Part shown: one piece after another, positions 1-13,100 of the stretch | How the letters are laid out: every line of letters begins with the position of its first letter | How positions within the stretch are numbered: position 1 is the stretch's first letter | DNA from: Mimachlamys varia | Taxonomy: Eukaryota; Mollusca; Bivalvia; Pectinida; Pectinidae | Assembly (NCBI GenBank): GCA_947623455.1 | Contig: OX392529.1 | Location: 54,455,186 to 54,519,185, forward strand | Length of the DNA: 64,000 nt | Direction: 5' to 3' | The notes under the pieces: model-generated | What the model was told of the DNA's origin: nothing | Seen by the model: only the letters and a program-made list of their open reading frames with translations | Database searches by the model: none | Made by a program: the position numbers and the translations under genes

Positions 1-2660
1 TGTATAGTTGTTGATATTCATTAGGTTTTTAATTTCGCTTCGGAAGGCATCAAAATTTGCAAAAAAATAATAACATCTTGTGAAAATTGTTTATATTGTG
101 GCTATAAAATCTAAATCTGTACAATTTTAAACCGCTGCGAATTCGCTCCAGAAGTAAAATTGCAAAATTTTATGCCCACGAAATTTAAGAATTGTACAGT
201 ATTCAGTATTGAGGTACAATGTACGGGCGTTTTAACAAATGGTAATTTTTTTTCTGTACATCAGCTAGCAGGGTACTCCACCAATTTATGAAGAACTTAT
301 ATTTATCATTCCTAGATGTTGGAGTGTTAATATTGTTAGTGATTGTTACACTTGCACAAGTTATTTAAAATGTGTTCAGATCAGTTGCATTTATGGTAAA
401 AAAAAATACTTAGGAGCAATGATAATGTTGTTGACATTTATTTAATGAACAAATTTTAAAAGAAATCGGGAGAGCAAAAATAAAAAAGTTGAGTTTTGAT
501 CCTCAGGTTTATGAATTATTTAAGGAGAAAATTGGATTACGAGCTAGAGAACATTTTCAATACTTGCTACACTGTATTAAGATAGTACAAGTTTATACTA
601 GGAACTTTTTCTGCATGCTAGCTAGTACTCTTCGACTAAAATTATACTACCCATGTTGTAAGTATTAAAGATGACGTAACACACACATGTGCTGCACCTT
701 TTAAATTTAGTAATAGAAACAACATGCCGAAAAAATGAATTAAACTTTTGAATAGCTTTAATTAAGACAATTATGTGATTTCTTTGTATCTTTGTCAATA
801 AAATATTTAATTGAAAATGTCTCTAAGTAACAGTGAATCGTTAAGATAGCATGTTTAAGCTTGACACAAGGGCCCAAGCGCCTAAGATGCTAATTATAGA
901 ATCTAAATAACTTTTGAACGACAATTTTCAACCTCAAGTCTGTCAATAGACTATGGTAAAATCTCACAAATTTGCATATTAATTCAGTTTAGTAAATCTT
1001 TGATATCTGAAAAGTTGTAACTAATTCTGAATCAATGGTTTTGTTCTAAAGTCACTGGAGAATTAATATTTTTGCTAATCATTGATTAAGCCATGAAATT
1101 TAATTTTTGAACAATTGGGCCATGTTAGATGTAGTTGGTTTACAGGTAAAACATACTATAATTGGTGTAATTTATGATTATTCAAACGATACATTGAGGT
1201 ATTAAAGGTCAGTAGTCTTTAATATATAAATTTACTGACAAAGTTACTCGTTAGAGGGTACATAATAAAAACCTTAACATTTTTGTTATTCTGGTTAATA
1301 AATTTTTAATGATATATTTATATTGAATACATTGCTTATACTTTCATGATTTACATTTGGTGATGTTTATATATATGCATATATTTGTTTATACAAAAAT
1401 AGAAGTTAGATTTGTGTAGTGAAGAATTCATTGGGAATTTCTTTTTAGATATATTCCTCAAACATGCCCTGATATTGGTCACAAATTCTTATAATAGTTT
1501 GACTCATATATTGTGATAGCTAGTTGTTGTTGTTGTAGAATGGATCTTACCTGCATCATATTTTCAATGTGATGCTTAATCAGAGGAAGGTAAGCTGAAT
1601 TAAATTATACAAGAAACCAATCAAATGAGTTGTGGGTGGTTTTGATTGGTTTTTGAAAATTCTCCAATCGCATGTAAGTGTTGCAAGATTTATATTTCTG
1701 TTCTTCCGTCCCTAAGAAAAGTATAGTGCAATCTTCTTAAAAGTTTTTGCTTGAGATGATGTTAATATGTAAATAATATACAAAGATACTGTATATTTAG
1801 ATTGTTGTTATCTTTAATCCGTCCAAAGCAATTCTGTCCTTGCCTTATTTCGTTATCATTGTATATTGGGGATAAGTTTCGAACATTTCATGTTATTTTT
1901 ATGTATACCTACTAGTCTGAGAACGATGTGATGCACTGAAAATTAAAATCAAAGTTATGAAATTTCTGTAGCACTACAACTCTAGTTTCCAAACTGAAGT
2001 ATGATACAATTTGATAATGGATTGTGTCAGTTTAGTGATCATAACATGCAGATGTAGTAATGTTTATTTTACTTATATTAGTCAATTTACCAATCCCTCC
2101 GACAATGATATCGTTTTAACACCATCTGTTCAAGCATTTAATTATTATGCAAGTGGTATTAGTTCATATTCCTCAGTGTCCACATTAATTGCGAAGAAAT
2201 ATCACGGATTTAAAGTATTATGAGTTAAGAGTTATCAATATATTCTATTTTAAAAATATTTTAAAAAAGAACTTTGTAAGAAAAGAAGTTAACTGCCAGG
2301 TATCAATTATCATTATATATTCTATTTCAATTTGATATTCGGGACTAGTGACAGGCAGCTTATCTTTTACACCAAAGTGCCGAATATATGCATATTCATG
2401 AGATCTAATGAATATTCTGATCTACCCACAAGGTAAAAATATATTTTGATTTTATAATCAAAGCTTAATTGTTTGTAGAATACTGTAATTAACAGACCAA
2501 TATCAAAACAATAAAAACATGACTTTAACCACATGCATGTGAATGCAAGTTTGCGATCATAAATATCTCTTATTTTGGCTTTTGTTCAACATTTCCCCTC
2601 CGAATGAGATCACATAAGGTTTCAGTTTTAAAATTGAATCTCTGATCACCATTGACTACT
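1..2660. other. intergenic, no gene recognised
   Basis: AT-rich DNA with frequent stops in all frames; the longest open frames are under about 75 codons and match no family I know. The piece at about 660-750 (core gatgacgtaacacacaca, then ttaaatttagtaatagaaac) belongs to a short dispersed repeat seen again near 11545-11620, 25706-25790 and 52750-52820. Nothing else stands out. Confidence 0.6.
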
Positions 2661-2667
2661 TATCTCA

Positions 2668-3379
2668 TATACTGCTGACATAATTAAATGATGACGTAAT
2701 ATACTGCTGACATCATAAAGTGATGATATCATAAACTGATGATATCATACACTGCTGACATCATTAAATGATGACATAACATACTGCTGACATCATAAAC
2801 TGATGATATCATACACTGCTGACATCATAAAGTGATGTTATCATACACTGCTGACATCATTAACTGATGACATAATATACTACTGACATCATAAACTGAT
2901 GATATCATAAACTGTTGACATCATAAAGTGATGATATCATACACTGCTGACATCATTAAATGATGATATAATATACTGCTGACATCATAAAGTGATGATA
3001 TCATAAACTGCTGACATCATAAACTGATGATATCATATACTGCTGACATCATAAACTGATGACATATTATACTGCTGACATCATAAAGTGATGATATCAT
3101 ATACTGCTGACATCATTAACTGATGACATAATATACTACTGACATCAAAAACTGATATCATATACTGCTTACATCATAAAGTGATGATATCATATACTGC
3201 TGACATCATTAACTGATGACATAATATACTACTGACATCAAAAACTGATATCATATACTGCTGACATCATAAAGTGATGATATCATATACTGCTGACATC
3301 ATTAACTGATAGCGACATATACTGCTGACATCATTAACTGATAGCGACATATACTGCTGACATCATTAACTGATGACAG
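2668..3379. repeat. tandem minisatellite, ~32-bp unit
   Basis: About 22 imperfect copies of a unit of roughly 32 bp with the core ctgctgacatcat followed by aaactgatgatatcat. Each unit holds a short inverted repeat (CATCA...TGATG and the palindrome TGATATCA), so single strands could fold into serial small hairpins. Sub-variants ('aaagtgatgatatcat', 'taactgatgacataat', 'taactgatagcgacat') cluster along the array, which suggests local unit-by-unit amplification. No coding potential. Confidence 0.9.
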
Positions 3380-4345
3380 AATGCCGTTTTCTACTACTTT
3401 GTGAACATAATTATAGAGTAAACCGCAGCCAGAATAGCATGATTACTACAGAACACAATAAAATGTTGAAACGTATGGCAGAATACAGACCATAACATAT
3501 TAATGATAGAACCTCACACACTGCTGTTAAAAAGCTGTGATAATTGATATTAACTGCTGGATATATTTGCTTCAGAAATGATGTCGAAAACAAATCTATA
3601 CACATACATAAAAGTGTTATGTTTGGTTTTGAACTTCTTTTACGGCCTGTGATAATCAAATGATGATTAATCAAATTTCATATGAATATGAATAACAAAA
3701 TTTCCATTTGATAGACGCCAATAGATTGTGTGGTACACACTGTTATATTACGGCATTGTAATGTTTCCTGTTTCTTGATTATAAGTCAGTGTTCATGTAT
3801 TGGGGGAATGGGTAAACATTTATTAGTTATGTTTGTCATTGATATTGTGGACATAGATAATTTGCATTTATTTTTTCGCAGAACATGCATATTTCAATAG
3901 CTTCATTATACCAAAGTTTTAGTAAATATTTTATTTATGTATTCATGTTAGATACTTTTTATTCATTGCCAAATGTTTTTGTTTTGTGTAAAGATTGATA
4001 TTGAATTGAACACATGTAAACTTTAGTGCTGTATGTATGTGCCTTGTACTTAGATTATGATTTGTTTATTTTTAAAAAAATTAAATACTGTTTTAACTCT
4101 TCTATTGATTTTGTGTTGTATTTATTACTTTTTAAACTACTTACAATTGTACGTGATTGATATAATGAACTGGATGTCTTTATGTTATCTGCAACGAAGA
4201 AGAATACAGGAGAATACTATTAGTACAGAGCGATTTCAAACTGAACACCGCAAATTGAACAATTTACGCTTACATGTAAGTTTATGTCAAAAACAATAGT
4301 CTCATCCGCAGAGATAGCACTGTGATGAAAAAAGACCAAGAGAAA
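3380..4345. other. intergenic, no gene recognised
   Basis: AT-rich spacer between the minisatellite and the first reverse-transcriptase fragment. The open frames here (up to about 87 codons) have low-complexity hydrophobic composition and no recognisable domain. Confidence 0.5.
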
Positions 4346-4354
4346 AAAAGAAAA

Positions 4355-5030
4355 TAATAAAAAAAAAATACCGAAGCGTCAACCGAACCAGAATCCGAAC
4401 TCAAAATCGATTAAAGTAGGGGCAAAATAAGAACAAAGGAAATATTTACATGGAGAACCTTCTAAAGGTACAATAGAATAAGACCAGGTGTTGCGGAAGA
4501 GTAAGCGTCTTCTGCTTCATCGACGACACCTGCCTTGTAGATCTTGGTCACATTCAAGTAAGCATCAATCCTCAAAATTAGAACCGGGTATTCATTGTCA
4601 ATCACAGCAAGTAAACACTAAAGAGCAAACTCAAAAACGTCCATCTTCATATTGCACAAAGATACAGCATATTTCTCGATGAGATCAAGATGGCGACCAT
4701 AAAACTTGCCTATAGTTTTTATCAACCTGTATCTCTCGAATCTCGGTGGCGTAAGTAAGCCCTAGAATAACGAATCAACCTCCATAGGATGGAGGACCAG
4801 GGATGCTACTATCAAAAAAGGGAAAGTTCCCGATAGGAAAATCAATATAGTCACGTTTATCATACAGCTTGATAGTAATTTGCCGTGTTGGGCATAGTTT
4901 AAGTAGAGAACTGAGTCGTCATCCTCAAGTAAAAAGCTAAAGTAGGAGAGTCTGTTGTCTTGAATCACAAGTTCAGTAAGGTATATACTATACCCTAAAA
5001 AAAGTGATTTCTCATCAACAAACATAGCAG
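4355..5030 (-). mobile_element. 3' fragment of a reverse-transcriptase element
   Basis: One of about fifteen copies of a dispersed element whose coding strand here is minus. Read on the minus strand it shows a degraded tail of a reverse-transcriptase protein: a 'KLYDKRDYIDFPIGNFPF' type segment at about 4800-4880, followed by a long 3' untranslated part. The common 3' terminus on the plus strand reads 'gaataccgaagcgtcaac...' (here from about 4360). Frameshifts and stops make it a pseudogene. The LYDKRDDF...VNFPFL...YSRAC tail is one I associate with a reverse-transcriptase family widespread in molluscs and cnidarians; I do not assign the class. Confidence 0.75.
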
Positions 5031-5064
5031 CGTGATGACAAACAAACCAGGAAAAGTAAAAACA

Positions 5065-5472
5065 AAATAATTCAAGAATAACGAAGCGTCTGTAAAACCA
5101 TAATCCTAATTCAAATCAATTGAATTGGGGGCAAAATATGATAAAGGAGAGATTTACATGGAGACCCTTGTAAAAAGACAGGATAATATGACCAGGTGTT
5201 GCGAAAGAGTAAGCGTCTTCTGCTTCATCGACGACAACCGCTATATAAAACTTTGTCATATCCAAGTAATGTGAGCAAGTAAATGTAAGGCCCTTCAAGT
5301 GGGAACTGAGTCGTCATCCTCAATCACAACAAGTAAGCACACTTATGAGCATGTTTAAAAACACACACCTTCATATCGTACACAAGGACACAAAATATTT
5401 CCTTGGATGACGACCATTAACAGTACTCATGCCCTCATCATCCTGCAGCTCTTGTATCCCTGTGTCGACATG
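5065..5472 (-). mobile_element. 3' fragment of the same RT element
   Basis: Starts with the shared terminus ('gaataacgaagcgtctg', about 5073) and runs through the shared block containing 'gcgtcttctgcttcatcgacgac' near 5210-5235 to about 5472. It is non-coding and diverged. It lies directly downstream, on the minus strand, of a reverse-transcriptase core fragment, so the two may come from one internally deleted insertion. Confidence 0.7.
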
Positions 5473-5499
5473 GTAATTAATCTTCTTTTAATTTATAGT

Positions 5500-5704
5500 T
5501 AATAAAACGTTGTAGATATATCTGAAATGAAATTAAAAGTTTTTGCAAGGTTTTTGTTACCTGGCATAAATTCAGCCTTGAATGAAAACAAAACCCAAGT
5601 CGGCTAAGAGTGGGACAGTTTATTCCGATGGTAACGCCAATAGTTTGCTTAAAATTCTTTCCTCTAAACTCAACAAAATTAGTGTTAACCAGAAATTCAA
5701 TCAT
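5500..5704 (-). pseudogene. reverse-transcriptase core fragment
   Basis: The minus strand encodes a segment with 'FVEFRGKNFKQTIGVTIG' followed by 'INCPTLSRLGF'. This matches the conserved 'F.QT.GIPMGTNCAP.L..L' palm motif of the mollusc/cnidarian RT family whose C-terminal tail recurs across this window. Key positions are changed (GIPMGTNCAP has become GVTIGINCPT), so the piece is degenerate. No YxDD box is visible in the same fragment. Identification rests on recalled motif similarity. Confidence 0.6.
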
Positions 5705-5804
5705 TTATATTATTTCTTCCTCAAAATATTTCATCTTAGCTTTAGTGTTTTCCACAAAGTAGCCAAAGTCGTCCACCTTGCTTGGAAAAGAAAGTTCTCA
5801 TAAT

Positions 5805-7040
5805 GAGAGACCGAAAACCTTATTTCAGCTTTGTATGATGTATGGTAGTGAACAAAATAAAATGTTTTGATGCGGTGGCCAAGATGCACCGTATTTGAAC
5901 ATTTTTGAGGAAGGTATGCTCAAGATCAACCAGAAGATCTTTCGAGTTTTTCAAAATCTCTCAAAATCAAATGTCTTGATGAATGGATGGTAACAAGAAG
6001 TTTCGATAAAGGATTGGTTGAGCAATTAGCAGAGCGAGCAAGTGATAATGATGCTGTCAACCTTTATGTCGCAAATAGAAATGAAAGTTTCCAAATGAGA
6101 ACAATTTGTTGCCATAAAACTTGTCATTCCTTGTGTAGTTTTTCCGGTTAGCAGTCTACATCCATGGCGGAAATCAAGATATTTTGATACGGAATCAACT
6201 GCTGTATGTCAACATTTTGCCCAACCATAATTTATGGTTGGGGAAATTTAAATGCTGCTATGAAGAAAGGGAAAGTTCTTTATAGAAAAATTGAAACAAA
6301 GGTCGAACATTATAGGTAAACGGTTATTGATCAATATGATATGACTGTTTGCGTTGAGATACCTAAAATGCAGCTGGTCATTCTAAGAAACTTTGTAGTT
6401 AGTCCTGACTCTTTTGTAGCAATTGGTCAATTGATATGCACAGCGAAACTCATTTCAGCAGCAAAGCATAGAGCAGTAGGACATCTATGAAAATTGTCAG
6501 ACAAACAACTTTTTTATGTTTCCAGATTTATCCCTGAATTACACGCTAGGTACAGTCAGTTAGTGACCCCTCACACCATCCCCTGTGATCCTCTCGTTCT
6601 TGCGAACATACTTGTTGCCCCTCCCCCCTCTTCACCTACGAATTAACATTGACGCCATGTCCTGTTATGAAATTAATCCATGTGTCAATTTTTAAATTAA
6701 GTTACTTGCTTTTGATTTGATGATAGAAACTTACAAGCATCCATTGATATTTTCAGTGTACAATCAATATTTTAACCGAAGATCTATACAGACAAATCAT
6801 TTATAGCTTTGATAGATTGGTGATGGATGTCCAGTCTCTTTAAAGAGATCATCAAGATATCCTCTTGATACCTTATCATTTTATACAAATTAGGAGTATG
6901 TATCACAAATAACTCATTATTATGCTGATTGTCCTAATACAATGGATAGGATTTATAAAGGGAAAAAAAGACAATTTTTGTAATATACATTTTATTTGTC
7001 CTCGTCACAACATGTATAACATCAGTCATATATCCATAAC
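5805..7040. other. intergenic with a weak RT-tail remnant
   Basis: No gene. At about 6140-6310 (minus) there is a remnant of the dispersed RT element: 'gaaagggaaagttct' followed by 'agaaaaattgaaac' corresponds to the VNFPF-coding block of better copies. A run of pyrimidine-rich sequence with 'cctcccccctcttcacc' lies near 6620. The rest holds nothing I recognise. Confidence 0.5.
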
Positions 7041-7043
7041 TTA

Positions 7044-7158
7044 ACATTTACATCACTTTATATTTACATCACTTTATATTTACATTACTTTACATTTGCA
7101 TCACTTTATATTTACATTACTTTATTTTTACTTAACTTTACATCACTTTACATTTACA
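7044..7158. repeat. short tandem repeat, ~17-bp unit
   Basis: Six to seven copies of 'atttacatcactttat' and variants. The array overlaps the last codons of the methyltransferase gene: on the minus strand its edge encodes the final CKCKVM and the TAA stop, and an AATAAA (plus-strand tttatt at 7121-7126) lies 12 bases past the stop. The repeat may have supplied the present C-terminal end and poly(A) signal. Confidence 0.75.
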
Positions 7159-10100
7159 GAACGCGACATGTCCCTCGTCATCAACCCACGTGTCCACCAG
7201 CTGTAGCCCCGCCCTCTCTATCAGCGTCCGGACCTGTTGGAGGGTATACTTGTGGCTGAGACCGGTGCCTTCGTGTAGGTACAAAGGTTCTCCTTCTGTA
7301 AGGCCCACCGTTATACCCAGGGTAGCTACAATGTATGATTTTACGATCAGCACAATGAGTATCACGAGTTAGTTATTTCAAACGTTAATCTATATTTTGA
7401 GGGATTATTTTGTTATACATTATACTAGTAAAAATAAATAAGAGAATACCGAAGCGTTAACAAAATCATAATCCAAACTCAAAATCGATTAAACCAGAGG
7501 AAAAATATGAACAAAGAAACTATTTACATGGAGATCGTAAAAGTACAGGAGAATAAGACCAAGTTTTCTGAAATTGTGAGTGTCTTCTGCTTCATCGATG
7601 ACACCCGCCATGTAAATCTTTGGCACATCCAAGTAAACATCAAGCTCTCAAAATGAGAACCGAGTATCATTGTCAATCACAACAAGTAAACACACAAATG
7701 AGAATAATCAAAAACTCCATCTTCATATCACTTAAAGATACAGACTATTTCTTAATGAGACATAGATGGCTTCCATAAAACTTGCCCATAGTTCTAATCA
7801 ACCTGCATCTCTCGAATCCTTGGTATGTAATCAATGGTATGGCTCAAAACAAAGCAAAATTGTGGTCGCACTGAATCCAAATATGCTATGACAATTGGAG
7901 AATATGGAAGCGTCAATAAAACCAAAATCCGAACTAAAAATCGATTCAACTAGGGACAGAAAGGAACAAAGGAAATGTCAACACAATGACACATTTGAAA
8001 AAGAACGAGCGACTGAGACCAGGTGTTCCGGAATAGTAAGCGTATTTTGCTTTATCGACGACACCATCTATGTTAATTTATTTAACATCAACATTAAGTA
8101 TCATTCCCAATCACAACAATCGACATTATACTGAGCGTATTAATCAAACGTACACCTTTATGTCATACAAGGACACAGTGTATATTACAATGAGACCAAG
8201 ATAGCGGCCGAAAAACTTGTCCATAGTCTTCATCAACTTGCATTTTTCGAATCACTGTGCCGTTATAAAATTTGTTCGTCAGCAGCTGACATCTACCACA
8301 AAAATCTCATCGATATTTAGAGCCATCCCAAGAATAACTAAATGACTGCGATATGTTAACACTATAGACTGGAGAATATTTATGGTATGAGGGTTATACA
8401 GTATATACCGAAAAAAATGTGTGCAGTTTTTTTCGGTATAAACCGTATAACCCTCAAAAATATTGTGATCATTCCTTATAATTTCATTTCTGAAGATGAA
8501 ATAAGACATAAGTCTTATACAATGATTTCGAATTAATTATAACAAAAATCGAATGGTTTTGCAAAATACACAAACATGTGCATAACTTTCACCGTAAAAC
8601 AACTTCAACCAATCAGAAGTTTGATTACAAAATACCGCGCCAAACATGGCATTTTTTTTTTTTTGGTTCCGACGATTTCGAAATAACGAGGATCGGCATT
8701 AGTTCTACTTCATTTTACTCCATCATGAACAAGTATGTCCATATACTTACGTAGTATAAATGAGTGGGTTTGTTTTGCTCGGACTAGTACTTGGACAGCG
8801 CTCATCTTTTCTGGTGAATTATCTTTGACAAAGTCGATTTCGAATTCAAAATTTTCTGGCCTGATTGTACATTTCTCCTCTCGAATCAGTCGTCCAATAA
8901 AGTTCATATACAGCTGTCTGGCTTTGTAACAAAAAGAAAAAAAAATGTCCCTAAATCAATGTCTAGATCATCTTAACTATTAACCTAGTTATGTATAAAC
9001 GTATTCAACAAATCAAACTTCAGCATACAATAATAATGATATTAATGTTGATATGAATAATTCGTTTCATTCAAGTGTCATATATTTATAAAAATTTAAA
9101 GTAGTTTGAATTAGGTCAATATCCATCCAAAATCGATCGACCTATGAGACACTAAAAGTCTATAAATAGAGGATCTTACACGAGTGTCGATGTAATATGG
9201 AATTTATTAAACGAGTTAGATAATTTAATATTTCACTAGCCTTTAGGCGAGTCACATATTAAATTATTTAGCGAGTTTAATAAATTCTATATAACATTGA
9301 CACGAATGTAAGATTCTATTTATCACATAACTTTTATTTATGAGAAAATACACAAAAACTTTCAAATTAATTCTCTACAAGAATGGCAGATTTCTTCTTT
9401 GACAGTATGATTTGCACTACATGTGACGTCATGAAGACGTCATTTATTTATGACGTCACAATAGTGTTATTACACGTGTGTAATACCATTTTCATGACAT
9501 GGCCGTATGACTTGACTGGACGGGTCAGTTATGTGATAAATATACATATTGAAAATATAATTTAAATGGCCAACATTTATTAGCTTATTATAGCGTGATA
9601 TATTAAACCTGATAAAACATTTGTAAATTTGTAAGTGCAATCAAAATTATGATATGTTACATCATGACGTATATAAACACCCATCTAAATATTCATTTTC
9701 AGAGTGCTGTTAAATCCAATTTCAGTCGAAGATGAACTTTCGGTTTGTGCCAACATTTATTGTGTTTTTAGATCTAGTTGTTTGTTATATATCCCATAAT
9801 ACTTTCTGCTACAGTGTATGGAGAATTTCACATAAAACGATTTTGAATATGATTATTTTCAATAAGATTTGTGAATGTCCATGTGTTTTGTTTTAACAAT
9901 TCATCCCCAATATAAGCACCTTTGAAAGCTGATATCGTTATAAAAGTAAATAGGATATGCATATCAAGATTGCATATCTCGCAGAAATATTGTAAACGGG
10001 CCAATGATCAAAGAGAAAGGGCTGAAATTCGCTTCTGATTTGGAAAATGGTCATTTCAAAGCCTCAAATGGGTGGTTAGAAAGCCATAACATTGCGCACT

Positions 10101-13100
10101 TTACATGGTATATTGATATTAATATCAAAATGAATGTATGATTAAGTGCATTATAATATTTAACTGTTGAAAAAAATGAGCAGAGGCCGTTTCTGGCTTA
10201 CCTTGTATAAGCAGCCACCTGTCTTAAGCAGCCAATATATGTCGGTCCCTTGGGTGGCCGCTTAATACAGGGTTGACTGTATATACAAATATGTTTCTTT
10301 ATGATGGAATTTGTTTTGAGACGACAATGTATTTGTTATATAAAACTTACAATATACGTCACCGTAAGCCTTCAGGACTTCCTCTCTGTTCTGTGTGACG
10401 TCAATACTGAAGATCAAACGGCAACTTTCTGTAACGGAAAAGTTTACCAATACCTAAACCAAAACAAATCCATAAAAATAACTCAAAATCAATTAAACCA
10501 GGGACAAAATAATATATGAACAACGAAATTCACACACTTGCAACACCCTTGCAAAAATACAAGGAAATTAGACCTAGGGTTCCAGAAGAGTAGGTGTCTT
10601 CTGCTTCATCGACGACCCCGTCATGCTAATCTAGGTAAGATCAATGCAAATGTCATAGCCTCAAAGTGAGAACTGAGGCATATTTCCGAATCACTACAAG
10701 CAGGCATACGAATGCACATTTTAAAACGACTATCTTTTTACATTCAAATATTGAAATATTGAAGAAGTTTTAACAAAAAAATATTAAGCAGAATATGAAC
10801 TAATGACAGATTTAAAGGAATAACATAAGCACTACAAAACAGTTTAGCATAGATTGATCAGTTAAGGACGGCCTCCCGATGTAAGCGATGTACGTCGCAT
10901 TTTGGAGACTGCTGTATGTTCGTGTATACTTCTTGGCGGTAGTCCGAGATTTAAAGTGCTACCACACTGAAGTGAATTTCCAGAAGCCCTCATGAGAACA
11001 CTCCATGAACAGTGACAAAACATAAAAACGAAACTTGACAGACAAGCATCCATGAAATACTTGATACAAAAAAATCGATTTCGATAAAAATGAATTGAGC
11101 AGAGGTTCCAAATCATAGAACTTTGTTTTTCTACTCAACTACAGATTCTGGCATAGCCAATTGTTATGTTTTGATGAAAAAAAATAACTAGATTCCTGGT
11201 AACTAAATATAATATCAAAGTTCATTAGTGATTTGAAAGAGTTATGAAGATATTTATTGACAAACAAAATTCTGAATGTAAGCAGTTTACTGTTGATTTC
11301 GGCAGGTAACAAGACATTTGTTGAAAAGAAATAAAACTGAAAATACAAAACCATAATTAGAACTCAAAATCGATTAAACAAGGGAAATATATCAACAAAG
11401 GAAAGATTGATATACTTCGGTCTGTTGTTTTGAAGTATGTCAAAATAAAGACCATCGAAAATGTACAAGTGAATAGGACCAGGTGTTCCGGAAGAGAAAA
11501 ACGCCTTCTGCTTCATCAACGACGAGTAAATGGCACGTCCTCAAAGATGACGTAACACATACATACCGCACCTCTTAAATTTAGTAATAGATACAGTATT
11601 CTGAAAAAAATAAATCAAACTGCATCATACAGCTGTTTCGTCCTCCTAGGTCTCTTCTGTGATGCTAGGTGCCAAAAGGTGGGAATTCAAAATTTCGGTA
11701 ACGTATGCTTTTGCAAGATTATCTGAAGTACTTATTATAGTGAAGTAAAAAAAATATCAACCTGTCATATCAGCTTTCAGTAGCTTTAGTTTTCGTACTT
11801 GATCTTCAGCTTTTAGATTCTGAATACTTCCAAACCACAGGATCACTTTTGGAAGCGGGCACTTCCTGAAAAATGAAGTATAATTCATTCAAATAAACGT
11901 ATTCTTCAAGAAGCTAAAAGAAGAAAAAAAATGTCATGTATATGAAATAGTAAAAACATACCAAGATGAATTAATATAAAGCTTACTTGAGTTCACTGAT
12001 GCCGGTTTCGTAATCAGCAGCAATAGGGGTGAGGTCGAGCTTTTCACCGTATTCTTCAGAAAGCTGCTTGCAAGTGTCTAATAAAAACTCTGAAAACATC
12101 CACATCGAATAGAGTTTAATTGCAGATCAAACAAATACATATATCAAAACCAATACAGAACTTGACTGAATACAGACATTTTACAGCCCAACTCTTACAG
12201 GAAAAAAGCTATTAACTTAATTCATTTTACAATATATGAATTCAACTTACATGTAACATCTCATGTTGTTTTTATTGTATAAGCTTGTTACTTAATTTGG
12301 GAGGAAACCGGAGTACCCGGAGAAAAGCGTTGTCAATAACGCCATTCTAACACCCTTCTACTGTAGATATACATGTAACTTTGGTAAATAAAATAAGAGA
12401 ATACCGAAGCGTCAACATAATCATAATCCAAACTCAAAATCGATTACACCAGGGGCACAAATTGAACAAAGGAAAGATTTACATGGAGACCCTTGCAAAA
12501 GTACAAGAGAATAAGACCAGGTGTTCCGGAAGAGTAAGCGTCTTCTGCTTCATCGACGACACCCGCCATGTAAATCTTTGTCACATCCAAGTAAACATCA
12601 AGTTCTCAAAATGAGAACCGAGTATCATTGTCAATCACAACAAGTAAACACACTAATGAGCATACTCAAAAACGTCCATCTTCATATCACTTAAAGATAC
12701 AGAATATTTCTCAATGAGACAAAGATGGCGACCATAAAACTTGCCCATAGTACTGATCAACCTGAATCTTTCGAATCCTTGTGTTGTTAGTTTGTTTGTC
12801 AGCAGTCGACATCGATCACGAAAATCCCGATATTTAGAGCAAGCCCTGGAATACAGAATCAACTGCGACATGTAAACACCATAGGTTAGAGAAGCAGGGA
12901 TGTTACTATCAAGAAATGGAACGTTAACGATCGGAAAATTGAAATCATCACGTTTATCGTAAAGCAGTACCTTATTGTTGAAGGTCGACGTTTCTTAATA
13001 TGCTCATTAGTGTGCTTACTCATTGTGATTGAAAACGACGTGATGCTTACTTGGATATAATCAAAATACATGGCAGGTGTCGTCAAGAGCAGAGTAGGCT

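Noticed and set aside
7190..7372. Plus-strand frame MSTSCSPALSISVRTCW...
   Set aside because: Antisense to the last methyltransferase exon, whose minus-strand reading matches a known family.
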